From contig CM024183.1 of the NCBI GenBank assembly GCA_013433145.1, positions 3,128,501 through 3,192,500 on the forward strand: a stretch of DNA of 64,000 bases, in the 5' to 3' direction. The notes beneath the pieces are model-generated. The model did not search any database. It worked only from the letters and a program-made list of their open reading frames with translations, and was not told the DNA's origin. Origin of the DNA: Ascaris suum (taxonomy: Eukaryota > Nematoda > Chromadorea > Rhabditida > Ascarididae). Below are positions 29,601 through 40,109 of this stretch, piece after piece (position 1 is the first letter of the stretch; every line of letters begins with the position of its first letter). The translations under genes were made by a program, and so were the position numbers.

Positions 29601-32600
29601 GAATCGCATAACGTGGTTCCTCATGGAAGCATGTCGAATGAGGCTTTGCAATTACTGTTTGCGATTCTTCACTTCGTTGTTGGCCATTCTGCTGAAAACT
29701 GCTTGATTCAGAACGATAACTTCGTAAATCCGGAGAAGTACTTAGTGGTGAGAGACTCGACTGGGCACTCTCATACGCATCATCACTCTGGTATTCATTG
29801 CCCAAAGGTGAGGAACCTCGTGAAGATCGCGATCTTGTCACTCCTTCGTAGTCTTCAATAATCGGACCACTTTTATCGTTCGTTGTAACCTTGCGCAGAC
29901 GAACACCACCTCGTATCGCCTTCATAAGTTCATCACGATTGACCTCAGTTTTGCCGCCAAGTTTTAACAAAGCAGGGTTGGTTATTGGCTTCAGATTCCG
30001 TTGTTTTTTCACCAACGGAGGCGGTGGAGGAACTCCTGTGAGCGGTGGTGGGGGTGCATCCACTGTCGGTAATGGTGGAGGCATTGGAGCTGACGGTGAG
30101 GGTTCACGCCTTTGAGACAGCATTGGATTCAGACTCTCACCTTCGACAAGTATTATCGGTTTACTCTTGTCAATTGTCTTTGTCGGCCGTAGACGGCATC
30201 CTTGACGAATTTCCTAGAAATCAAACGATCTTACTGTGAAAGAGAAAATTAAGTCTGATAGGACAGTTTTTAATTATTTCCATGCAGAAATGACTGTCCA
30301 ATAATCGATCAGTGACCTATAATCCATCCAAATATTTATTAGACAATGAATAATTGAGAGCTGTTGAAAGAATTATTTATTAGATAAGCCAGAATACTTT
30401 AAACAACAAGTTCTAATGAAAATTAATGGTGTGGTTCTCGAGTCCTCAAAATGTTTTTTAAAAAAAACCACTTTCAGAACCTTATCAACGTATGCATTGC
30501 AGGCTAATTTATTGATCACTTCACTGTGCATAGAAACAAAAACAATAAAAATAACTTGAGAAAACAATTCTTTATTCTCAAAAAAAAAAGATGAAATATT
30601 TGAAGAATTTCGAGCGCTATATTTGCAAATATTTTGCGCTATTGAATAATAGAGCGCCGAAGCATTCATAATTTGCAAAAGGAAATCCAATTAGATTTTT
30701 TTCACTTTTACACATTGCCCCTCTAAACGGTGATTTTGGAAATTTTGATAACGGGCGAATTTTAGTGGATCAACATCCTTTCAACGACGAAATTATCGAC
30801 AGTGGATGGTAGGCTCGCAGCTGCTGAATTTATGGTCTTCGAAAATAATATGAAATGATGGAATTTTTTAATAACTTCATTTAGAAATAATATTACTACG
30901 TAATAATACAATTTTGCAGTAATATTGTTTAGAAAAGTAACATTTAAAGAAGCAGAATCTCAACGAGCTGAAAATCCTTGTAAAATAAGTTATCACTTCA
31001 ATTTTCCAATTAACCCTCCCCCTCCCAAAAAAAAATGCATCAAAGCTATGTTTTTCATAAAATCAGATTAATTGAGGAAATCAGCTGTCATTGCAGTGTT
31101 TATAAGTGTCTGCGCATTCATCCAGATATGTTTAAGGTGGAGTGTTTCCCAATTAAGTCGAAAATAGCAAAGTTTTATGAAGTAATTAATTAATCGTCGC
31201 TTGAAAGTTATCGGCATGGAGCAAGTTTACCATCAATATACCTTAACAGTGTGCTTTTTATGTCATTTACAAATACCGTTGAAATTCGCCGTCCTACATA
31301 ATAGGCATATCCAAGCAATGGGAGGTCAGGTGGTATTCCCTCTTTCCTCCTGAACATACTGAAACCTAATCACTTCATTCTATTCTTTAGGAAACAGCAT
31401 TTATTCGAGGAACATTTGCTGCTGAGTTCATGGACCTTCTCATCACTTAAACTCACATCTCCGCCTTCAAAGTTGATTTTGAAGTTCTCCGTTTTGTTGA
31501 AATTTTGCAGCACAAACGCGAATTGATAATCTGATTCAATCGATGAATTTTAGGGGTAAATCGATGTACTTTGTTTCAATCGATGAAATCGATGAAAGTA
31601 TTTTTTAGGGGGTAAAAAATAGTTTTCTCCTATATAGCGTTTCATAAACGAAGCAGGTCGACGGTGATTCAGCAATTGACGGTGAGATTTTTTCAACTAG
31701 AATATCTCAAACAAACGGAATATATCCTTTGAATTTTATCATTTTTGACATGAAAGTATAACAGCTATAATAATCAAGCTCCAAAATACATCCAAAATTG
31801 CCTCCTTATTAAAATTCAGCACTCATCAAAAAAAAAAATTTTTTTTTCTATTTTCCTCTTCGATAATACTACAAAATCAATAAAAAAAACCACTGAATTT
31901 GTCTGAGAATGATGCGAAATTTTATATTAGGAGAAATTTTTGTGAATTTGAAAATATGTGGAAAATTTCTCGTAAATTCTTTCCCAAAAATTTCGATCTA
32001 TTTGAGAGGAATCGCAATTTATTGATGCTGACAGATAAATAGGAGTGAAAAGAATGCGTTCCGAGTGTAATTTTATGATCGTTATCTTAGACTTTATTTC
32101 TCTAATATTTTCATAGCGTTAATTGTGTGCATATTGCAACGATAAATGTGCTGAAATAATATCCGCAAAATTTTCAACAATTTCCCTCAATATATTCACA
32201 AAAATTTTCGGGGAAAAATGTAATAAAAATTGAAAGGAGAAAATAATACTTAAGCCGAAAAATAATATGAAATGAGAAAAATCAAAAAAATTTCAGCAAA
32301 GTTGTTTGAGCGTAGCAAAATAATCAGACTGCATAAATATTACTTGCTGAATTGCAAAATCACAAGCTTATAAATAACAAATTGCAAAAAAAATGAAACA
32401 AATTGCAAAAAGATAAAACAAATTGCAAATTGCAATGCATTAAAACTGTGTGATTGTGACTACCGAATTATTCAAAAAAAAGATAGAAAACTGAAACTCA
32501 AATGAATTAACTGGACTGGAATTTGAAAAAAAAAATTTTTTTTCAAGCAATCATAAAACGTTAAATTCCAATGGAAAAAGGTTTATATAAGAATGGATAG

Positions 32601-33347
32601 TGCCTGAAACTTTGAACTGAAATACGATTAAGAAGAAAATATGTGGGGCAAAAAATCGAGAAAATTTTCGTTTTTCAATTAAAGCTGAATATTATGAGCA
32701 GAAAAGCATTAAAATGGGCATTACATCATGCAAAATTTCGTACCAAATTCAATGTCGCCATTAAATATCAAATCAGCAACAAACGAATTAACTTAAACTA
32801 TAAAGATGCGAAAGGTTGACTTATGAACCTATGAGCAGTGCTACTAATTCACTAGTGAAAATCTGGTAAAGCATAAGATAGTTTAATAGTCAAGTCGTCG
32901 AGCGATAAGACAAATATTTATTTATTTATTTGATCATTTATTTTAATTTTCCGAGATAGGGAAACATGCGGGTATGAACGGCAACAACAAAGAAAACGTT
33001 CGCAAAGCTATAATTTACGCGAATAGACATATAGCAGACTTTGAAAAAAATAATCTCTGCTAAGTGATAGTATAGTTGGGATAATGACAACGAACGTGAA
33101 AAGTAAAGAATCCTCAAACATAAAATAAGGCTGCATGAAATAAGAAAGGTTGTGTTGCTCTGAAATGATTAGAGGAACATTTGGAATCTGAGAGCAGAAT
33201 AAACTGGTTCTCGAGAACGAACTCCAATGCAACCAACCAACTCTCAGTGAGATGGATTCATTGAAAGCTCAAGCAATCGAAATTAAATCAGTGAACAATG
33301 GAAAATCGAATTAAACTTACATCGAGAATAGGATGTCCAACGAACAT
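26634..33347 (-). CDS. Tandem WH2-domain, proline/serine-rich actin-binding protein
   Basis: Exons in transcript order: 33347-33321 (proposed; MFVGHPILD, donor GTAAGT), 30213-27337 (acceptor TTTCTAG, donor GTTAGT) and 26936-26634 (acceptor TGCTTTAG, stop after LRIVQR). All junctions are phase 0; the product is about 1,068 residues. Two WH2 actin-monomer-binding motifs are visible: residues about 6-35 (ILDEIRQGCRLRPTKT, split by the first intron) and about 101-129 (RDELMKAIRGGVRLRKV followed by TTNDKSGPIIE, the verprolin-type extension). Between them lie PPPLP and PPPPPL profilin/SH3-type stretches; a run of ten prolines lies near residue 220. The remainder is low-complexity Ser/Pro/Gln, with SPVQRSPSPLQRP-like repeats suggesting phosphorylation and disorder. 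The short last exon has a more ordered-looking tail (SIPINAPWYTPQV). By family it should bind G-actin and act in cytoskeletal assembly; tandem WH2s near a polyproline region recall verprolin/WIP and the sarcomeric SALS type, but orthology is not settled. Confidence 0.85.
30214..33320 (-). other. Proposed 3.1-kb first intron of the WH2 gene
   Basis: Non-coding, strongly A/T-rich. A local imperfect tandem of ACAAATTGCAAAA-like units lies at about 32375-32440. No other exon on the minus strand gives a better N-terminal half for the first WH2 motif than 33347-33321. The true start may lie further upstream if that exon is internal. Confidence 0.45.
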
Positions 33348-33349
33348 CT

Positions 33350-35035
33350 TGAATCAATACTCGATTATTCTTCAATATTGCAATACCTCTCGACCGGATG
33401 TATCCTGAAACAACAACGAGAACTACCTCTTGGAAATCTGACGCAAAAGAAAGATGTGATCGCGATTACGACAGGAAACCTTTACGACAGTTCAGTAGTA
33501 GGAACTAGATTACATTAAGAAATCGTTGGCGGGAAGCGATTTTCTGGAATACTACTATCAACCCGAATTCTCCATCAAAAATAGAGGTTACATTTTTGAA
33601 CACTTTTAACTTAATATTTTTGAGTTGGTAATCGATGCATCATACATTATTTCAATATCCGTTTCTTTTAAGAGGCATATTTTCAAAATCTTTTTGCATT
33701 ATTTTTTTAGAGCAGTAGTATAGTTTAATAGGAGGAATAAAATAAGGTGATCTTTTTATCGCATCAAATTCAACTATGAAGTTTTATTTCTTCTGCATTA
33801 CATGAAATCTAACATATAATCGTTAGCAACAAAGGTATGCAGGAAAGCAAAAGCAATGTAATGGAAGAATTTAAATAACGCCGTTAGGTAATAATGAAGT
33901 GAAAAACCAAGAAGTTCAAGTAAAGAGTGCATGCGTGGTTCACCACGACATATTATTCATGCAATTCATTCATCAGAATAAAAGATGAGAATAGTCGGCA
34001 AGACAGAAAGTGGAGAAGGGAGATGGGGATGGAGTATAACGGATAAAGTGAGGAGCTAAGATAGATATGACAGAGCTAAGCTCGCGAAGAGCGAAGGAGA
34101 AGTGCAACCTTCTTGACTTTAAACAAAAGAGAGTGAGATGTTTCTGGGAAAATCGGAAATCTATGGCAATAAAAACTACTCTACTATCGAGTAAACAAAT
34201 AGTTGAGACGAAAAAAAAATTTCTTGAGGAAGAATAATATCACAAATTGTTTCAACGATAAGATACTCTTTAATGAAAATCTTCGATGTATATCAATCGT
34301 TAACAGCTGTTATCGCAACTCAACATAAGCGTTTCTTAAAAAATGTGGAATACCCTATCATTATGTTTACGCTTACGTGAGTCGTTATAGCGGAAAATTA
34401 ATCAACATCAAGAAGATTTTGAAAAATGGAAACACAACCGGATGTTTAGTTAATTTCCATCGAACAATGATGTGAAATATCTCTGTGTGTGATCTATTTT
34501 ATTCGAAAATATTTAAAGAACGAAGCGAAAAACATCAAAATTACTACATTCGAAAATCCGAGTGAATATAGAAAAGTTCATAGGCAATTGCAAAAATAAA
34601 ATGCGAAGGTAAGGAATGCTAGCTCTCGAAGTTTGTCCACAGAAACTGCCTATAAAGGACTATGTATATTTCAATTTAAAGTGTTTCGAGATGCACAAAG
34701 ATTGTTGCTATGTCCTATCCCCTCCCGCCACTCCTTCCCTCTCCCGTTCCCCTTCCCCCACCTAACCCTCTCTCACATCCATTAAAGCTTACTTCGTCTC
34801 CTTTCGCCTAATAGGCAAACAGTTGCAAAATATACTTGCGAGAGTCTTCCGCCACAGTTTATGATGAACGTTTGATTTGCTCCACGAAGGTTGTCACATC
34901 CTAGCACTTTTCTGTGGGATTCTGGCTATACTATATTCGAAAGTACATGTTGTGAATATTGCACTGACTTTACGAGCCAAATAGCAGAACGTTGAATTAA
35001 ATTTTTCAAGTATTAGAACGCAGCAAGTAACCTCA
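33350..35035. other. Intergenic, no gene seen
   Basis: Presumed 5' flank of the WH2 gene. Holds a polypyrimidine tract at about 34725-34800. The plus-strand frame at 33333-33518 is antisense to the proposed first exon and has no recognisable content. Confidence 0.4.
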
Positions 35036-35040
35036 CTCAT

Positions 35041-35108
35041 TATTTATTTTCTATTTCATTTTATTTTATTAACTAAATTGAATTAAATTTTATTTTATTT
35101 TATTTAAA
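35041..35108 (-). repeat. A/T-rich tandem tail of the RTE relic
   Basis: On the minus strand this reads as AATAAA/AAATA-type short tandem units, placed just after the C-terminal end of the reverse-transcriptase relic. RTE-type LINEs typically end in such simple repeats rather than a long poly(A) (family knowledge). Confidence 0.6.
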
Positions 35109-35700
35109 CCAGTCAAAGAATATTTGTTGCGAATAAATGTCTCTTCATATCGCTTCCACTTGTCCCGATTCACTGCTTCACTGATCCAGTTGATTGCTGC
35201 TGTTTTTTATAAAGGGTCACTCCATCTCACTGCATGTCGGCCTCTACTTCTTTTACTAATTCGTGATGTCCGTTCTGTTATTCTTCTCATCCAGTCGACA
35301 TTTTTCACCGCGGGTATTTTCGCCACCGATCTAAACCTCTTAGTTCTGGCCTCGGTAACCCGCTGTTTACCCCTTCGGCTCCTGTTACGATTATTTCCAT
35401 TTTCCTCTTTGCCACCGCCAAGAGCTTGCGCGCTTTCTTGATGATTGCCATGTCTCAGAGCCGTAAGGAACTGTTAGCGTCAGGCCTTTTTCGAAGAGTC
35501 GCCGTTTGAGAATCATTGGTGCTTTTCCTCACGGCAGGTCTTTACTCTTTAAAAATGCTTTCTAGCCTTGTTTGATCCTGCTTCGTACGTCTGCTTCCGT
35601 CCTTTCGCTCATTTTTACACGTCTGTCCCAACTGATAAATTAGCGCACGCTCTTGACCTTCTCGCCCTTACAACAATAGTCCACTTCAGCCCTCGGTTGC
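35109..35700 (-). mobile_element. Decayed RTE-like non-LTR retrotransposon, C-terminal reverse transcriptase
   Basis: Minus-strand reading, broken by stops and frame shifts, gives the usual RTE C-terminal order: FISWDRRVKMSERTEADVRS, then RIKQG and KAFLKSKD; YGSETW (35448-35465), a hallmark of the group; LAVAKRKMEIIVTGA; LRGLDRWRKYP; RGRHAVRWSD (the R.P..RW-type block); and finally NRDKWKRYEE near 35125. The relic is noticeably richer in G/C and CpG than its flanks. The upstream endonuclease and catalytic palm motifs are absent, so this is a 5'-truncated copy, as is usual for LINEs. Confidence 0.85.
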
Positions 35701-35789
35701 TCATCAATTTACTCTTGAAGGTATTTATTCGTCACCCTACGGCCACACTTTTTACCTCAAGTTCTTTAGTTGGCTGAAGCTGTGAGATA

Positions 35790-38700
35790 CCTTATTAGAG
35801 TTATAAAATTCCAGAATTTTATATTGATCAAATAGGAATAACAGGACAACTTTACATAATCTCCATAATTTTCCTCCTCATTCCTCTTCCTCTTTTTTCA
35901 TTATTTTCCTCCTCATTTCTTTTGGTGAGACCCGTAATGGCCTACTAAGCATATATAAAATGCTTTCTAGCCTATACAAAAAAAAAAACTTAACAGGCAG
36001 GAAGTGACTCAATTAACAACCTTTCACTGAGAACGGTTCATCCTCGCGACGAAAACATTTTCGCCGTAACGCCCCCACAAATTGAACAGCTGATGCTTTG
36101 AAAAAAGAATCACGTAAGAGAAGCTAATTTAATGCGGAAATAAGTACAAATCAACACCGACAATTGTTATTGTCGGTCTGAATTACAGATTACGACGTTT
36201 TTTTTTCGACAAGTACAAAAATCTAAAAAAAATATCCTTGTAAAAGAAACACGAAAACAAATAGGGCATTACGATATGAAAAAATAGAAAACCTACGTGG
36301 AAAATACAATTTTCTAAAGAGTGGTTATTGAAAAGGCAAAAGAGTAAAATCAATGAAAGATGAAGATCCCTCTCAACCTTTACAACGCAGAAGAATGGAA
36401 GAAAAATTCATACAAACGAGTGAACAATTTAGAGGAGGAATGCACAGATATGACAGCAGTTGGTGTTAACGGCGAATCATTTTTGGTGAGCATACATACG
36501 ACCGCACCGCTTAATGATTAATGCCTCAATGACAGCGCAATCACGAATTCATGACTCATCGAGGTGTTTCGAGGCACAATGATCAGATAGGAATAACTGA
36601 GGGCGGTCGATCAAATAAAGTCGAGCAGGCGACAGGAAATTACAAATTTTGAGCAAACTTCATTGCATCACATGATTTATTTCTTTGGAAATAGAGGTTT
36701 TTGAATCCATTTGAAATTGTTTCATTGAAAATATTTCTATATCTCTAAAAAATAAAAAGCGGAAATTTTATCGTCAAGTCAAAATTTGCTCATCAAAACT
36801 ACTATCACAACTTGAGCTTTATTACGATTATTGATTATCGATCAATAAAATAACAGAAAATCAATGTCCAAAAAACAGATAAAATAATCGCATCGAAATG
36901 CGCTCCACAAGTAAATAAAAGAGAATTCGATAACGCCATGATACCACATTTGGTATTACAAATTTTTGCATTGTTTTTTCATCCTTTGGCTTTGTTTCGT
37001 GAAAAATTTGTACTTAAAAATTTTTCTCTTTTTTACGTTTATGGAAAATAATACTTACATTGACACTTTAATAGCGACGTTAATCGTTCATTGATTTTCT
37101 TCGAAAGCAACATTATTTCTCGATTGTTGAAAAAATTCAAAGGCTTGAAAGTTCAAATAAATAATTTGTTTTTATTGCAAAATTTAGTGCTAACTTTGCA
37201 AAAAATTATTGATTTCATTTCAAATTGCATAAATCGCAGAGAATAATTCAATGACAATAAAAACTTTATTTCTCAGCATTTCATAAAATTCTTTCGTGCA
37301 ACAAACGAATAACAAATAGATGTCAATACATAGACAATTAAATTCTACAAATTTACATTATTGGGTGCAGTGGAGATGGGGGGGGGGGGGTAGGGAGGAG
37401 GAGGTGGGAGGGAGGAGGAGAGATTTCCCGAAGGAAGCCTAAGAAAGCACACCGTCGATAATCAAAGAACATAACTGTAGACGTGGATAGCATATGGGAC
37501 AATATGAAGTGCGTGCAATTTTTGATAGTGTCTCGAATTGTTGAGCACCAACAAATGAATGTGTCGTCCTTGTCGCACATTAGTGGTAAACCACTTGCAA
37601 GAATAAACCAAATACTACATCAACAGAGATGCATTGGCATACGCATTTCACTCCCTCACAAAAACAGAATTCTATCCGAGGGGATCCATAATTAAAGTGG
37701 CGTAAGAGGAGGAGATCCCCCTCTCCCCTCCCCCATTTGTCTGTAACGACTGCAAAAATGAAAGAAAAATATTCTTTTCGGATATCAAAAAAAAGCTGAA
37801 CTTCATAGCCTATGAAATTCTTAGGGACCTATTAATTATTCTTCTAGCAATATAATATCCATTTATCATTACAGAGACGGCAGGAAGCTAGGTAACAATG
37901 GGTGGTCAGATGAGGATAGAAAGTAAGGTGCCAATAGAGTAAATGGGCGAGTGGGATGGATGAAGGATGGGAGGAAAAAGTACGTTGAAAATGTGAGAAT
38001 GATTTAACGACACAATCAGATAGGCGGAATTATTTCTAAAAATGAGAGCACAACTCACAACGATGCCAGCTCAAGTATTTGATGAGTCAGGTGTTCAATG
38101 AGCCACGAAAAAACATCCAGAAAACGAATTGAAGAGCGTTCACTTTTCAGCTGTTCAGCTAAATCTTCATCATCGACGCATCGACGACTGTTAACGTCTG
38201 TGTAAATAACTGCTATATGGGAGACACTTATCTTTCAACGTTTACCACAATCAACGCACTAAATTAAATATTCGTTCTCGTTTTATAGGATATCTTCATA
38301 TTCGCTATTGATTAACGACTTGAATATTTCATTTATTCGAACGTATTCATTAGATATAATTTGGTTTGTTAATTTTTAATAATTTGACTGATTGGGCCGA
38401 TCGAATTTATTAAGGTATACCTATGTGATAATCAGCGAAAGTGAAAGAAATTTTAATAATAAACGTGGGCGAATTTTCTTCTTTTTTAATCTAGAAAAGT
38501 GAAAACAAAAAAAAACTTAATAATTGAATAATTTTACGTCGTGTACGGCAACCGGATAGCATTTTGGAAAAAAAAAGAAAACACGCAATAGAGTTAAATT
38601 CATGAATATTTTGGTTGATTCCAAATTGTCTTCAAAAAAGGTATGAGAAGGCCGATTGAAAAAAAAAAGGAAATCCTTCGGCGAATAGTGCAAAAATTTT

Positions 38701-38917
38701 AGAAGAAAAAAGAGGAAAATTAATACGAAATGAAAACAGGTCTCAGCATGAATAGCCGGAAATAAACCTCATTAATAATATGCCATCCATTAAATTCGTC
38801 ATAGTGAAGAATTTCAAATTAATTTTCGTGCAATTCATGAAAAATTATAAGAGTTTTCAATATAATTTTTAATAAAAAATTCTGCACTTGCAATGAAGAG
38901 AAAAATATTGTCATTAG
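35790..38917. other. Intergenic, no gene seen
   Basis: Holds purine/pyrimidine tracts, including a G13 run at 37378-37390 followed by a GGA-rich stretch to about 37420. The 17-mer AAAATGCTTTCTAGCCT occurs inside the RTE relic (35552) and again at 35957. No coding frame can be supported. Confidence 0.4.
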
Positions 38918-39952
38918 GCAACAATATCAGAAAATTTCTCCAATAATAATTATTTGCAACGTTTCTGCGATTCTTCGTTCATGTGTGAGATGCACCTAAC
39001 AGCACCCGCAACAATACATTCACATCCGAGGACACTTTTAAAGGACATTGCGGAAGACGGTCTTGACTGGATTCGAATGTAAGTGCTCGACAACAATGAT
39101 ACGAACAATGAATGAGGTTAGAGTCGCACCCATATTCACCTTCTTTCTCTGTCGATTGAAATTTTCATGTAGATGGGAGGAGGTCATAAGACTAACTAAC
39201 TTACTAACTTTCTCTCACCTTTTTCATCTTGAGAGAAAAAAATTCGGATAGGCAATGCAAATTTTTTCACCTAAGGAGCGTTTTGTTACTTGTATTGTTC
39301 AATCGAACAAAAATATCCTACTTGTAAATTTCAAATGAGTACACTTAAAACAAGCAACTTCAATTTTCCATTTATTTCATCACAAATTGTAAATTTCGAT
39401 TAATATTATTGATTTTTATATTCTAATACGGAAAAAAATGGAAAATTCGAGTTGTTTGCTTTTGAAATATTTTGGATTTGAAGACATATGTAGAATAAAC
39501 TCGATTGATCAACTAATAAACGTTGTTCTTTTAATAGAACTCAACATTGCAAATGCGTTAAATCTCATTAAATCGATTCTAAATGTCGTTTTTATGCGTT
39601 TCCAATAAGGTCGACTTATTTCGCGGTCATATTTGTGTACATAAATGAATGCGTTGTTGTTTTCAATTTAAGGCGAATAAAACTGAGATTCAGCCTATGG
39701 GCGAAATCTGTACGATAAATCCGAATTTCCTCTAGAATTCATTTGGCCTAAATTTCGTCGCAAATCCTTTTTCACCAATTTAGCTGAAGTTCAATGATCG
39801 GCCTGAATTTGTTTTCTTATCGCCTAAAAATGACACAAAAATTCTCAATTCAATTTTCTTTTTTTTTGGTCAGCTTCATGTGCCGAAACAAAACATCGAA
39901 AAATTTTCGCTGGGAATTTGCAAAATCGATCGGTCTTTTAGGCATTTTATAG
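38918..39952 (+). CDS. Candidate two-exon gene of unknown function
   Basis: Exon 38918-39078 follows GTCATTAG, stays open, and contains an ATG at 38981 giving MCEMHLTAPATIHSHPRTLL then KDIAEDGLDWIR; it ends in phase 2 at a perfect GTAAGT donor. The next strong acceptor (T-rich, GGTCAG) at 39873 gives a phase-compatible exon 39874-39952 encoding FMCRNKTSKNFRWEFAKSIG then LLGIL and TAG. The product from 38981 would be 58 residues. Alternatively the first exon may join 44872-44956, which is also phase-compatible. I see no known domain. Confidence 0.3.
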
Positions 39953-40107
39953 TTGGTTTTGATTATTTACTGAAACTTTGGTGTGGTACGCTAAAACATG
40001 AGGGTCACATTAGTGCTGGTGCAAGCTCATCTTGTGCATCTCTTCATTTGTTAATTTTTTTTCTACTTTTTGAAATTAACGATTTCAATATCTCACATCA
40101 CCAATAA
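39874..40107 (+). CDS. Alternative phase-0 frame of the 39874 exon
   Basis: From the same strong acceptor, the phase-0 frame is longer (78 codons including the stop): LHVPKQNIEKFSLGICKIDR, then a segment including FIVGFDYLLKLWCGTLKHEG and a hydrophobic LHLLIFFLLF near the end. Its TAA stop overlaps an AATAAA at 40103-40108, unusual but possible in nematodes with very short 3' UTRs. No upstream exon in phase 0 was found. Family unknown. Confidence 0.22.
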   Translation, partial: LHVPKQNIEKFSLGICKIDRSFRHFIVGFDYLLKLWCGTLKHEGHISAGASSSCASLHLLIFFLLFEINDFNISHHQ

Positions 40108-40109
40108 AA

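Noticed and set aside
27927..30239. Numerous open frames antisense or out of frame within the WH2 gene
   Set aside because: Shadows of the 2.9-kb exon, caused by its long open stretch and skewed codon use.
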